From: Lachnoclostridium sp.
GTDB lineage: Bacteria > Bacteroidota > Bacteroidia > Bacteroidales > Muribaculaceae
Assembly: GCA_023667185.1 (NCBI GenBank)
Contig: JAMPAP010000005.1
Span: 1-46,882, forward strand
DNA: 46,882 bases
Direction of reading: 5' to 3'
In this document: piece after piece, positions 37,114-46,276 of the stretch
Numbering within the stretch: the stretch's first letter is position 1
Layout: each line of letters starts with the position of its first letter
Made by a program: the position numbers and the translations under genes
The notes under the pieces: model-generated
Seen by the model: the letters and a program-made list of their open reading frames with translations, nothing else
What the model was told of the DNA's origin: nothing
Database searches by the model: none

Positions 37114-39494
37114 CCCTGTTTAATTTGTGGATTGAACATAATTTTATAAAGAAAGGATCTGACTTTGATCCTAATCATGTATATAAATATATCCTTACTG
37201 ACAGCCGCTCGGTTTTCGACCCTAAGGAGACGATTTTCGTGGCCATCCGCACCGAAATCGGCGATGGTCACAAATACATTCCCGAACTGTTCCGGCGAGG
37301 TGTCACTACTTTCATCGTCAACGAAATACCCAAGAATTGCTATGCCATCGACGCTACTTTCATAGTGGTCTCTGACACTAAAAAAGCTTTGGCTACAATG
37401 GCCTATGCATCAATTCGCGGCAACGAAAGAGGTATTGTCATCACCGGAAGTTTAGGCAAAACCGTCACCAAGGAGCTGATCTACCGCGCCCTCAACACGC
37501 AATGCGATGTGAAGCGAAGTCCCCGCAGCTGGAACTCTGCGATAGGTATGCCACTCTCGATCTGCGATATGTGTTATGGGCATAACAATAGGTCAGTCGT
37601 GCTGACCGAGTGCGGAATAGATGGCCCCGGTCAGGCCGATGAAAGATGCGTGGCGATAAACAATTCCCATCGCATAGGTGTAATCACCCCGATTACCGAC
37701 GAGCATGACGAGGCTTTCCCGTCCCACGTGGAAAAGATCCGCGAGAAGCTCAGGCTGATGGCGTGCAAAAAAGTTTTTTATGCCGATACTGACCCCGACC
37801 TTCGCGCAGTCATCAACCAGGAGCATCCTGACGCCGTAGCCGTCACCCAGGGCGACTATCCATCTATCTTTCATGCCTTGGCTGCCACGGTGATAGATTA
37901 CCTTGGCTATGATAGTTCCAAAGTCAGCGAGCTCCCTCTTGTGGAGAAGCGGCGCGAAATCTACGAAGGCGGCTTCGGTAATACGATATTCCATGACCGT
38001 TTCACCCACGATCCCCGCTCCCTGCGCGAGGCACTCGACTTTTTCCGCCGCCACTCCTCGGCCGATTGTCAGCGAGTGCTTGTACTTGGCAACCTGCTGA
38101 TGTCGTGCAACGAAAAGACCATCGGCCAGACTCGGGCGGTATATGAAGAAGCCTTCGCTTTAGCCCGGCAGTTTGGCGTCAATAAGATTATGGTCATAGC
38201 CGACGATATTGCCGATATTGCCGATATGTTTGAGCCCGGCGAAGATGTGGAGATACTAAGCCGTGTGGTTCCCTATATCCTTTCGAGCTACCAGAACGGC
38301 ACTCTCTTAACCGATAGCCAGATACTGATATTTGGCGAAACCGCCGGATCGCTCAGCCGCTTTGCCGAAACCTGCATGACGGCAGGTCATGACACCTCAC
38401 TCGAAGTGGATCTCGATGCTCTGACCCATAATTTCAACTACTATCGCAGCCTCCTGCCTCCCACCACCGGACTCGTGGCAATGGTCAAGGCCTCAGCCTA
38501 CGGCCTCGGCGCGGTGGAGATAGGCAAGACCCTCCAGAGCGCCGGCGCATCTTACCTTGCCGTGGCGGTGATCGACGAGGGCGTGCAGCTCCGTCAGGCA
38601 GGAATTACCATGCCGGTGATGGTCCTTAATCCCATCACCAACCGCTATCCGGCTCTCTTTGCCCACAAGCTCGAACCGGCCGTATTTTCGCCCGACGAGC
38701 TCAGCCGCCTTATCCACGAGGCTGAGGAATATGGCACTGAGGCATACCCCGTGCATATCAAGCTCGACACCGGCATGCACCGCGTGGGGTTCATCCAATC
38801 CCAGCTCAAGCTTATAGCTGAAATGCTGAAAAACACCACCGCCATCCGCGTCAAGTCAGTATTCTCTCACCTCGCCACAGCTGACTGCCTCGACATGGAT
38901 GAATATACTACAAGCCAGCTCGCACTCTTTGATGTAATGTGCGCTGAGCTGCAGCACCTTTTAGGCTACAATTTTGACCGTCATATCCTTAATACTGCCG
39001 GAATGATGCGATTTGCATCCTCAGGAAGCTACGATATGGCCCGTCTTGGAATAGGTCTTTACGGCATATCTCCCTATCCCCTGAAAGGACGCTCTCCCCT
39101 GCACACCGTAGCCACTCTTCGTACCCACATCATATCCCTGAAGCATTGGTCCGAGGGCACCCCTATCGGTTATGGTTGCCGCGGGCGTGTCACCCGTCCT
39201 TCCATCGTAGCCACCATCCCCATCGGTTATGCCGATGGTATCAACCGTCATCTCGGGCGCGGGGCTGCATCGTTTGAAGTAGGTGGCGTAATGTGTCCTA
39301 CAATAGGGAATATATGTATGGATCTGTGCATGATCGATGTTACTGATGTCCCCGACGTAAAGGTTGGCGACAGCGTGGAGATCTTCGGACGGTATGCTCC
39401 GGTGGAAGCCCTTGCCGAGACGCTTGACACCATCCCTTACGAGATATTGACAAGCGTTTCGCCCCGCGTGAAGCGGATTTATTATCGTAATTGA
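37110..39494 (+). CDS. Bifunctional MurF / alanine racemase
   Basis: A 794-residue fusion typical of Bacteroidetes, joining UDP-MurNAc-tripeptide:D-Ala-D-Ala ligase (about 1-425) to alanine racemase (about 430-794), so one protein supplies D-Ala and adds the dipeptide to the peptidoglycan precursor. MurF evidence: P-loop ITGSLGKTVTKELIYRAL, SPRSWNSAIGMPLSI and TECGIDGPGQADER. Alr evidence: PLP lysine region VAMVKASAYGLGAVEIG, KLDTGMHRVGF, RLGIGLYGISPY and IGYADGINR. The PLP motif is KASAYGLG rather than the common KANAYGHG, but the lysine is kept. The P-loop has Leu where Asn or Ser is usual. Confidence 0.96.
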   Translation: MTLFNLWIEHNFIKKGSDFDPNHVYKYILTDSRSVFDPKETIFVAIRTEIGDGHKYIPELFRRGVTTFIVNEIPKNCYAIDATFIVVSDTKKALATMAYASIRGNERGIVITGSLGKTVTKELIYRALNTQCDVKRSPRSWNSAIGMPLSICDMCYGHNNRSVVLTECGIDGPGQADERCVAINNSHRIGVITPITDEHDEAFPSHVEKIREKLRLMACKKVFYADTDPDLRAVINQEHPDAVAVTQGDYPSIFHALAATVIDYLGYDSSKVSELPLVEKRREIYEGGFGNTIFHDRFTHDPRSLREALDFFRRHSSADCQRVLVLGNLLMSCNEKTIGQTRAVYEEAFALARQFGVNKIMVIADDIADIADMFEPGEDVEILSRVVPYILSSYQNGTLLTDSQILIFGETAGSLSRFAETCMTAGHDTSLEVDLDALTHNFNYYRSLLPPTTGLVAMVKASAYGLGAVEIGKTLQSAGASYLAVAVIDEGVQLRQAGITMPVMVLNPITNRYPALFAHKLEPAVFSPDELSRLIHEAEEYGTEAYPVHIKLDTGMHRVGFIQSQLKLIAEMLKNTTAIRVKSVFSHLATADCLDMDEYTTSQLALFDVMCAELQHLLGYNFDRHILNTAGMMRFASSGSYDMARLGIGLYGISPYPLKGRSPLHTVATLRTHIISLKHWSEGTPIGYGCRGRVTRPSIVATIPIGYADGINRHLGRGAASFEVGGVMCPTIGNICMDLCMIDVTDVPDVKVGDSVEIFGRYAPVEALAETLDTIPYEILTSVSPRVKRIYYRN

Positions 39495-39562
39495 CACCAT
39501 TATTAACACTGCAATTTGATAACTTCTCGATGAGAATTGCTGCGCGTATGATTATTTTTACG

Positions 39563-39570
39563 TACGTTTG
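39563..39570 (+). promoter_or_regulatory. -7 promoter box of dnaB
   Basis: TACGTTTG lies 20 bases before the dnaB ATG. A clear -33 box is not seen. Confidence 0.65.
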
Positions 39571-39590
39571 CATATCCAAAAATTCATCCT

Positions 39591-41150
39591 ATGCCATCAG
39601 ATAATTTCCGACGTGACCGACAGTCAAACTCCCCCGCCGCTCCCATTAAAGATTACGGCGGCCGTATACCTCCACGCGATAAAGACCTCGAGGAAGCCGT
39701 GCTCGGCGCTCTCATGCTTGAGCGCGACGCTTACACCGTGGTGTGTGATATCTTGAAACCGGAGTCGTTTTACGACCCTGTAAATCAGAAGATCTATTCC
39801 GCCATTCAGGCTCTCGGCGCGTCGCAGCAGCCTATCGATATGCTTACCGTCACCGAGCAGCTCCGCCAGATGGGGGCTATCAATGAGGTGGGCGGCCCGA
39901 TGTTTATCTCGGAGTTGACCTCGAGAGTGGCTTCAGGTGCTCACGTCGAATATCATGCCCGCATCGTGGCTCAGAAATACCTTGCACGCGAGCTGATACG
40001 CTTTGCCTCACAGATTGAGTCGCAGGCCTTCGACGAGAGTTACGACGTCGACGACCTTCTGCAAGAGGCCGAAGGCAAGCTCTTCGAAATCTCACAGCGC
40101 AACGTCAAAAAGGATGTCACACAGATTGACCCTGTGATTGGTCAAGCCATTGAGCAGATTCAGACGGCAGCCAACCGCGCTACCGGTCTGTCAGGCCTCG
40201 AATCAGGTTATCATGAGCTCGACAAACTCACCTCCGGATGGCAAAACTCTGACCTTATCATCATCGCTGCCCGCCCGGCAATGGGTAAGACCGCTTTCGT
40301 GCTCTCGATGGCCAAAAATATGGCCGTGTCAAGCAACATCCCGGTAGCTATCTTCTCACTTGAAATGTCTAACCTTCAGCTCGTAAACCGTCTGATACAA
40401 AACACTTGCGAGATTGAGGGTGAGAAAATCAAGTCAGGCCAGCTATCGCCTATGGAGTGGGATCAGCTTATGTCGAGGGTGAAGCATCTTTATGGCGCAC
40501 CACTATTTATTGACGATACGGCATCGCTATCCATCTTCGAGCTCCGTACTAAAGCTCGCCGCCTCGTGCGCGAGCACGATGTGAAATTCATCATCATTGA
40601 CTACCTACAGCTCATGAACGCATCGGGTATGAAATTCGGTTCACGCGAGCAGGAGGTCAGCATGATTTCACGTTCGCTCAAGCAGCTGGCCAAAGAGTTG
40701 AATATCCCTATCGTCGCCCTTTCGCAGCTTAACCGAAGCGTGGAATCGCGCGGCGCCGACAGCAAGGACGGCAAGCGACCTCAGCTCAGCGACCTTCGTG
40801 AATCCGGAGCCATCGAGCAGGATGCTGACATCGTATGCTTCATCCATCGTCCGGAATACTACCTCCGCTCAGGCGTCGATGCCGCCGGAAATGATATACG
40901 CGGCCTTGCCGAATTTATCGTGGCAAAACACCGTAGCGGTCGTGTTGACGATGTCAAGATGCGCTTCAAGTCAAAATATGCCCGCTTTGAAAACTGGGAT
41001 GACAACACTGAGATGACCTCCGTAACCGTAGGATCACGTATTAACGCCGACGGAAACGCCCAAAGTGGAGCCTTCGCTCAGCCCAAGCCATTCCAGGGAG
41101 GTAGCGCCGACATCACAGCCACCACCACCGACGAGCTCGCCCCCTTCTAA
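39591..41150 (+). CDS. dnaB: Replicative DNA helicase DnaB
   Basis: DnaB unwinds DNA at the replication fork. The 519-residue protein has the N-terminal DnaG-interacting helical domain (about 20-125, DLEEAVLGALMLERDAYTVV). In the RecA-like C-terminal domain, Walker A is ARPAMGKTAFVLSMAK, FIIIDYLQLM is Walker B, and SQLNRSVESR and LSDLRESGAIEQDADIV also match the family. No intein is present. The Ser/Gly/Ala-rich C-terminal tail (after about 480) is low complexity. The gene ends four bases into the convergent neighbour, leaving no room for a dedicated terminator. Confidence 0.97.
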   Translation: MPSDNFRRDRQSNSPAAPIKDYGGRIPPRDKDLEEAVLGALMLERDAYTVVCDILKPESFYDPVNQKIYSAIQALGASQQPIDMLTVTEQLRQMGAINEVGGPMFISELTSRVASGAHVEYHARIVAQKYLARELIRFASQIESQAFDESYDVDDLLQEAEGKLFEISQRNVKKDVTQIDPVIGQAIEQIQTAANRATGLSGLESGYHELDKLTSGWQNSDLIIIAARPAMGKTAFVLSMAKNMAVSSNIPVAIFSLEMSNLQLVNRLIQNTCEIEGEKIKSGQLSPMEWDQLMSRVKHLYGAPLFIDDTASLSIFELRTKARRLVREHDVKFIIIDYLQLMNASGMKFGSREQEVSMISRSLKQLAKELNIPIVALSQLNRSVESRGADSKDGKRPQLSDLRESGAIEQDADIVCFIHRPEYYLRSGVDAAGNDIRGLAEFIVAKHRSGRVDDVKMRFKSKYARFENWDDNTEMTSVTVGSRINADGNAQSGAFAQPKPFQGGSADITATTTDELAPF

Positions 41151-41605
41151 CGGCTGACTATCTCGCCGGCACTATTGACGGTATAACATTTGTTGAGCTC
41201 ACGCTCGGCTTGTCGACGTCGATGCCGGGAGAAAAAAGCGCTTTGTGTGATAGAAAATCGCTTACCTTCTACGGTGAAATCCATACCTTCCCATAGTTTG
41301 AAGCCAAGACAAATTACACTTCTCCGTTTTGGCTTCTCAGCAGGCTTGGCCTCGGGTGACTTCTTGCGTGAAGCCGCGCGGACGCGGGCTTTACGCGAGC
41401 GCTCCATCGCCGCCTTGATGTCGGTGGCAATAAAACTGTAGACGGCGGCTATCATCGGATCTACGCCCGTCATATCCGGTTCACGGTCAGATACCATCAG
41501 CGAATCAACAAGTTCCAAAAGGATTTTAGCCGGCTGGGCATCAAATGAATTACAGATATTCTCAATAATTTTCTTGCGGAAATTCCGCGATACGGTCAGT
41601 TTCAT
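41147..41605 (-). CDS. Hypothetical protein, loosely like DUF6291
   Basis: A 152-residue basic protein (counted from the ATG at 41605, MKLTVSRNFRKKIIENIC). The N-terminal half is helical and contains PMIAAVYSFIATDIKAAMER. This loosely recalls the DPVVKxAFxxIKxDLDR-type pattern I associate with DUF6291 proteins of phage and element replication modules; the likeness is weak. The middle is a Lys/Arg/Pro linker. The C-terminal half carries SRHRRRQAERELNKCY. No catalytic motif is apparent. A frame from 41644 exists, but the -7 box at 41623-41630 lies inside it, which supports the later start. Confidence 0.6.
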   Translation of the reverse strand: MKLTVSRNFRKKIIENICNSFDAQPAKILLELVDSLMVSDREPDMTGVDPMIAAVYSFIATDIKAAMERSRKARVRAASRKKSPEAKPAEKPKRRSVICLGFKLWEGMDFTVEGKRFSITQSAFFSRHRRRQAERELNKCYTVNSAGEIVSR

Positions 41606-41622
41606 AGTGTTCTTTTTTTCAG

Positions 41623-41630
41623 CAAAAATA
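41623..41630 (-). promoter_or_regulatory. -7 promoter box of the 41147-41605 gene
   Basis: The minus strand reads TATTTTTG, 17 bases before the chosen ATG at 41605. Confidence 0.5.
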
Positions 41631-41815
41631 CACTGAAGCCCCACGCAAAAATGACCATAATGGCAGAATGTAGTTTTTAGTTGTTAGATTTTAGTTGATA
41701 GATGTAGCTCTAAGCAATAAAAAATTAAATGAATATCCCGAACTTTACCCTTCAATATAAAAACTAATCTCAGGCGCGGAGCTTTTTCAATGCCTGTTTT
41801 ACTGATTGTAATGTG

Positions 41816-42313
41816 CTAAAAATCATCACTGTCGTAGTCATAATCGTCAAAGCGATCATCACCCAGAAGAGCGTCGTCGAGATCATCGTCAAGATCGTCA
41901 TCGTAGTCGTCATAATCGTCAAGATAATCATCATCATCGATATCATCCTCACGATCATCATAATCATCCATCCGACCTTCCACACGATCAAGAGCGCGCT
42001 CGACAAGGTCAAGATCATCCTCCGAAAGCTGCTCTTTATCCAAGAGATCAGCCACTTTTCCGAGTGATTCTTCTAAATCAGCATTGTCGTAATCATCAAG
42101 GCGGCTCTCAAGATCAGCAAGCTTTTCGCGAAGCTCATCGTAACGATCGTCGTCAAAATCAATATCATATATGTAAGGGTCAGGCTCTTCACGCAACTTT
42201 CCTCCCATCCATGGCAGCCCCGTGTACTTCGACTTCTGCATAGGCTTATTTCCGAAAATCTTTCGGATCGCATCCCAGGCAAATAGCCCGTTTATAAAAT
42301 CTAACAACGACAT
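41816..42313 (-). CDS. Hypothetical protein with poly-Asp C-terminus
   Basis: A 165-residue very acidic protein (MSLLDFINGLFAWDAIRKIF at the N-terminus). The first 45 residues are ordinary and partly hydrophobic, with SKYTGLPWMGGKLREEPDPY. The middle is helical (LREKLADLESRLDD). The last 55 residues are almost entirely Asp, Tyr and Leu, in irregular DDYDD and DDLDD units. Acidic tails like this can bind calcium or basic proteins, but no function is known. An ATG at 42337 abuts the -7 box, so the start at 42313 is more likely. Removing one T from the TTTTT just before the stop would extend the protein by 14 residues. Confidence 0.65.
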   Translation of the reverse strand: MSLLDFINGLFAWDAIRKIFGNKPMQKSKYTGLPWMGGKLREEPDPYIYDIDFDDDRYDELREKLADLESRLDDYDNADLEESLGKVADLLDKEQLSEDDLDLVERALDRVEGRMDDYDDREDDIDDDDYLDDYDDYDDDLDDDLDDALLGDDRFDDYDYDSDDF

Positions 42314-42338
42314 AGATGCATATTTTTTACATTTCATG

Positions 42339-42346
42339 CAAAGATA
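42339..42346 (-). promoter_or_regulatory. -7 promoter box of the poly-Asp protein gene
   Basis: The minus strand reads TATCTTTG. It ends one base before the upstream ATG at 42337, so that codon would fall at or before the transcription start. The ATG at 42313 is therefore favoured. Confidence 0.6.
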
Positions 42347-42424
42347 ATAATTTCCCCAAAATACAATAGATAAAATTTCTTACTAAGCATAAAAAATTCA
42401 AGTGGGTGTTACAAAACTAATCTC

Positions 42425-42535
42425 TGACCCGGAGGACCGTTGTTGTCTTTAACCCCACCTGGAGCTTGCGGAGGGTGGGGTAAGTTGACGCACAGATAGT
42501 TGAGGCTCGGAGAGCCAATGTTGTTGTATTGTATA
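42425..42535. repeat. Unexplained G/C-rich repeat-like stretch
   Basis: The 42347-42674 gap has no gene. Within otherwise A/T-rich sequence it holds a G/C-rich segment with a small hairpin (CCCCACC at 42453-42459 against GGTGGGG at 42474-42480). On either side are two similar phrases, CGGAGGACCGTTGTTG and CGGAGAGCCAATGTTGTTG. It looks like a degenerate palindromic or REP-type dispersed element, but a single window cannot show dispersal. Confidence 0.35.
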
Positions 42536-42620
42536 TATGCCCCTTAGGAAAATAGCATAACTCTGGCAAAAATATTGCAGCGCTTTATCAATTCTTTACC
42601 ATAATGGCATGAATATAAAA

Positions 42621-42657
42621 AATTGAGACTGTCTAACGAATTTAGACAGTCTCAATT
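42621..42657 (-). terminator. Rho-independent terminator after the rhamnogalacturonan lyase
   Basis: A perfect 16-bp stem (42621-42636 with 42642-42657) with a five-base loop. On the minus strand it is followed by a run of T residues. It lies 18 bases beyond the lyase stop codon. Confidence 0.9.
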
Positions 42658-42674
42658 GATAGCACTATTGACAA

Positions 42675-45572
42675 TCAGCGGATTGCTACTTTCTTGCCGT
42701 TGCGGATATAAATGCCTGGCGTAGTGATGTTTTTGATGCGGATACCTTGGAGGTTATAGATGACATCCTCAGTCTCGTTTTCAGGACTTGCTATGACGTC
42801 AATACCCGATGATTCCATGTCGTCTTGAGATGCTACGTTGGGATTAGTGGCATATACTATGGCAGGGTCAACTGAGAGATGTGGCGGCTGGTTGTAGCAG
42901 CAGTTCTGGTTGACAACCTGCACGCGGTAGTTAAGGTCGTCCATGAGGTGCGGGATACGGTAGTCAGAAGTGTAGCTCGTTGCGTTTATCAAGAGTTCAA
43001 AGGTATTTTCGTCCCATAACACGAGCTCTTCGCGCCAGTCACCCAGCAGGTCGCCCAGCACGCAAGGATTGTACTTGCTAGAGTTGTTGAGCTTACCGAT
43101 GGTATAGTTGGTATTATTTACCTTGATACGCCAGAAACTGTTTGACTCAGAGTTCCATTTGGCAAGGCAGCTCTTGTCAAAATGCTCGTCGTAAAGATCT
43201 CCGTCCCAGTAGATGCGGTTGTTCATTGAGCCACCGCCACCGGGATTCCACTCGTCGGTGTAACGCTCGCCGGTCAGACAGTCGTGCATGCCGGGGTCAG
43301 AGCTGTGTGAGAACTGCGAGTTGGGCTTTGTGGAGTCAAAATGACCTGCTACACCTCGGCCGGTGTCACCTGACGCCGTCTGATGTATAAGGAGCTCGCC
43401 TGTGGCAGCGTCGCGAAGATCACACCCGTAGGGCTTGTCCTCATGTACCATAAACACTTCGAGACCGGGACGGTCGGGCAAGAAGTCGCCGAGGTGGAGT
43501 GCATCGCCATGCTTGAGACCGGTACGATAGAGCAAGGATCCGTCATGGTCGAGAGCAGCTGAACCATAGACGATTTCCTGCTTGTTGTCCCCGTCACAGT
43601 CGCCGACGGCTATCCAGTGGGCTCCTTCGCCCCAGAGACCTTCGCCACTCTTGGTGTTGCGGCTTACCCAGCGCTCTTTGAGCGTTGTGCCGTCCCAGTC
43701 GTAAGCTCCCACGAAAGCACCGGAGTAATATCCGCGGGCAAAGATGGGACTCGGGTTAGCGTCAGGGCCGTCAAGGTATGCCAGAGCTGCGAGATAGCGC
43801 TCAGAACGATTTTGGTTGCTGTCGCCCCAGTAGCTTTCGCCTGCCTTATAGTCTGTGTGGTAGGGGATAGTGGCGAGTTCTGCGCCGGTAAGGCCATCAA
43901 ATACAGTAATATATTCAGGGCCTGACACTTGCTTGCCGCGGCTGTTGAGCAGATTGGCTTCAGGATCATCGTCGCCGAGAAGCACGTAGTTACCCTCGCC
44001 GTCAATGGTGCCGGGAGCGGTCTTCATCATAAACTCACCGTAGCCGTCACCATCGAAGTCCCAGGCTATGAATTGCATCGTGTGTGCACTGGTGAAGAAG
44101 TTGGGCCCGGCGTCGATACGCCACAGCTGAGTACCGTCAAGCTTATAGCAGTCAAAGTAAACAGGAGAGGTCGTGCCCGTGCTTGCCGCATCTTTCTCGT
44201 TTGAGGGTGACCATTTGAGTATTATTTCATACTCGCCGTCGCCATCCATGTCGCAGTAGCTTGCGTCATTGGGCGTGTATGAGGCGCCGCCGCGGTCAGA
44301 AGGACGATTGGTGGGGATACGGTACACTTGGTCGTCCCATGTCTTGCCGCTAACCTCGGTCTCAAGCAAGTTGCCATACTCATCGTATGTCTCGAGGCGG
44401 TAATAGTCATCGGCAGTTCCGTCAAGGTCATTGATATTGGTACGGTCGATAATATATAGATTATCATTGAGCACAACATCCTGTATATCAGCTGATGATC
44501 CGCGGTAGAGCTTATACTTTACGCCATACCCGTCAGCTTCGCGGTGACGCCACGATACAAGATTTCCCGTGCCCATTCCTGCTCCCGAGAGGCTGAGCGA
44601 CATCAGGCCGCGTTTCAGTGGCTTGGCGGCCGGTTTAGTACCACGGTTGGTTACGCTGAAGCGCACGCCGAAGCTCATCACCTCATCGTTGCCGCGAAGT
44701 ATAGAAACTGTAGCCTTGCGCCCTTCGTAAGTCACGCTGCCGGTGTAGCCGCTTACGGTGCTGATGCTGAAGTCGGTAGGCTCGCCAAAGAGCTTGCTCT
44801 TGAAGGCGGCAGTCTCTCCGTTCTTGAGGTTGGAGACAAGCGGAAGAAGATCGATTGTGCTTGTCTTGCCAAGTTCGGTAGCGCCATTAACCGTGAATGA
44901 TGTTACAAACTGATTCACAGCATAGATTCCCTCGTCAACAGCACCCTTGATGGTTACATTGCGGAAGCCCATTTCTTTTGGCGAACTATTGTCCACACCG
45001 TTGAGGTTCATTATGTAAAGGGTGATGGTGAAAGACTTATCCTCAGCAATCACATCAGCAAACGAATACTCGTGGTGGCTGTAACCCGTATCGTTGCCTG
45101 ACATGATCTTATTGCGGAGAGGTGAGATTCCGGTAGCTACTGCCACATCAGAGCCGGTTCCAATGGTATAATAAACGTCAAAGTTACCGGCGTCGGTGCC
45201 TATCTTAACGGCATCAAAAGCGATAGACGTTGGCTTGAAAGAGTGCCCCGAGGCAGGTGTAACGGTGAAAGTGAGGCAGTGTCCCGCGGTTTTGGAAGTT
45301 ACTTTCGTAGCCGGTTTGTAGGCCGTGAAAGACGGAGTGTACGTCACAGCCTCGTAGCCGGTGTCAGCACCTGATTTAGCTAACTCACGCACTTCGCTGA
45401 TTTTATCACCGAGAGTGAAACCGGTAGTGATGAGCGACGTAACGCTACCATCAGCAGTGACAGCCGAAAGATCCTCAGGATTACTCAGCTCCCATGTAGC
45501 CGAATAAGACTCGGCCATGACCCCGACCGGAGCCAAGGCGGCAATGATCAAAGCAAGAAAAGATTTATTCAT
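42675..45572 (-). CDS. Rhamnogalacturonan lyase (PL11 type) with T9SS-like tail
   Basis: A 965-residue secreted polysaccharide lyase that would cleave the rhamnogalacturonan I backbone of pectin. It has a signal peptide (MNKSFLALIIAALAPVGVMA) and an N-terminal beta-rich module (about 25-320). A PL11/YesW-like catalytic propeller follows (about 325-925), with SLSLSGAGMGTGNLVSWRHR, DMDGDGEYEIILKW, AWDFDGDGYGEFMMKTAPGT and VGDCDGDNKQEIVYGSAALD; these Asp-rich turns bind calcium. The last 30 residues (YNLQGIRIKN, then GIYIRNGKKVAIR) resemble a type IX sorting domain. No SusC/SusD pair is adjacent. I chose the ATG at 45572 because the longer frame lacks a signal peptide at its front and covers the promoter. 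Confidence 0.92.
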   Translation of the reverse strand: MNKSFLALIIAALAPVGVMAESYSATWELSNPEDLSAVTADGSVTSLITTGFTLGDKISEVRELAKSGADTGYEAVTYTPSFTAYKPATKVTSKTAGHCLTFTVTPASGHSFKPTSIAFDAVKIGTDAGNFDVYYTIGTGSDVAVATGISPLRNKIMSGNDTGYSHHEYSFADVIAEDKSFTITLYIMNLNGVDNSSPKEMGFRNVTIKGAVDEGIYAVNQFVTSFTVNGATELGKTSTIDLLPLVSNLKNGETAAFKSKLFGEPTDFSISTVSGYTGSVTYEGRKATVSILRGNDEVMSFGVRFSVTNRGTKPAAKPLKRGLMSLSLSGAGMGTGNLVSWRHREADGYGVKYKLYRGSSADIQDVVLNDNLYIIDRTNINDLDGTADDYYRLETYDEYGNLLETEVSGKTWDDQVYRIPTNRPSDRGGASYTPNDASYCDMDGDGEYEIILKWSPSNEKDAASTGTTSPVYFDCYKLDGTQLWRIDAGPNFFTSAHTMQFIAWDFDGDGYGEFMMKTAPGTIDGEGNYVLLGDDDPEANLLNSRGKQVSGPEYITVFDGLTGAELATIPYHTDYKAGESYWGDSNQNRSERYLAALAYLDGPDANPSPIFARGYYSGAFVGAYDWDGTTLKERWVSRNTKSGEGLWGEGAHWIAVGDCDGDNKQEIVYGSAALDHDGSLLYRTGLKHGDALHLGDFLPDRPGLEVFMVHEDKPYGCDLRDAATGELLIHQTASGDTGRGVAGHFDSTKPNSQFSHSSDPGMHDCLTGERYTDEWNPGGGGSMNNRIYWDGDLYDEHFDKSCLAKWNSESNSFWRIKVNNTNYTIGKLNNSSKYNPCVLGDLLGDWREELVLWDENTFELLINATSYTSDYRIPHLMDDLNYRVQVVNQNCCYNQPPHLSVDPAIVYATNPNVASQDDMESSGIDVIASPENETEDVIYNLQGIRIKNITTPGIYIRNGKKVAIR

Positions 45573-45607
45573 TGATTGGTATTTTAGGTATAAGGTAATA
45601 ATTTCTG

Positions 45608-45639
45608 CAAATTTAAGCCTTTCAGCTCTTATTTCCAAA
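45608..45639 (-). promoter_or_regulatory. Promoter of the rhamnogalacturonan lyase gene
   Basis: On the minus strand, TTTG (45636-45639) and TAAATTTG (45608-45615) are separated by 20 bases, a near-ideal Bacteroidetes promoter, about 35 bases before the ATG at 45572. Confidence 0.85.
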
Positions 45640-45694
45640 TCTTTAATGAATAACACCGGCGTCTAACCGCAATTTTACCCACGAAACTATAACT

Positions 45695-46171
45695 TTACCA
45701 CATACCATAGTGAAGCCCTGATAGACGGTGATCAATACGAGATTCCATGTGATGGAGTCGTTGATTGACACTGTACCCACGAAGCAGATATTCCTTCAAT
45801 ACTTTATTCGCCCATGCTCTAAATTGAACACCTCGTTTCGATTTGACTCGATAACCAACTGAGGTAATAACCTCAATATTATAATATTCCACCTGATAGG
45901 TTTTTCCGTCAGTTGCAGTTGTCGCAAATTTTGCGATAACTGAAAGTCCCTCCAGTTCCTCTTTTAATGCGTTGTTTATATGTTTGCCGATTGTCTTTAC
46001 ATCTCGGTCAAACAATATTGCCATCTGATTGCGATTAAGCCAGACGGTTTCATTCTCACCCCTTACATCTAAGGTCAGTGTTGAGTCAGGTTGATATAGT
46101 ATTATCTCGTTGTCAATGTAATTATCTCCTTTGACATTGCTGACGGGATTGTCATTAGCACTGTTATCCAT
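45695..46171 (-). pseudogene. Truncated RhuM-family protein
   Basis: A 158-residue protein matching only the N-terminal half of the RhuM family. It has NEIILYQPDSTLTLDVRGEN, then VWLNRNQMAILFDRDVKTIG, HINNALKEELEG and the GYRVKSKRGVQFRAWANKVL block. Full-length relatives run to roughly 330 residues. Here the frame ends soon after MESRIDHRLSG, where the family normally continues. The 3' half is probably lost by deletion and the remainder fused to the lyase upstream region. RhuM-type genes are found in genomic islands, often beside restriction systems. The gene keeps its promoter box, so a short product might still be made. Confidence 0.75.
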
Positions 46172-46191
46172 ACATTATTATTTTGAGACCA

Positions 46192-46199
46192 CAAAGTTA
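46192..46199 (-). promoter_or_regulatory. -7 promoter box of the truncated RhuM gene
   Basis: The minus strand reads TAACTTTG, 20 bases before the ATG at 46171. Confidence 0.6.
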
Positions 46200-46210
46200 A
46201 TAAAAATATT

Positions 46211-46252
46211 CGGCATATCAGAGGTTTACAACGATAATCCTCCAATATGCCG
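46211..46252 (-). terminator. Hairpin terminator after the 46277-46654 ORF
   Basis: CGGCATATCAGAGG (46211-46224) pairs with CCTCCAATATGCCG (46239-46252) at 12 of 14 positions. T-rich sequence follows on the minus strand. Confidence 0.6.
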
Positions 46253-46276
46253 TCATATTTTCATCCAATGGTAACT

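Noticed and set aside
41813-42067. Long plus-strand open frame rich in Ile and Val
   Set aside because: It is the complement of the poly-Asp coding region (GAT/GAC read backwards gives ATC/GTC), so it is a composition artefact.
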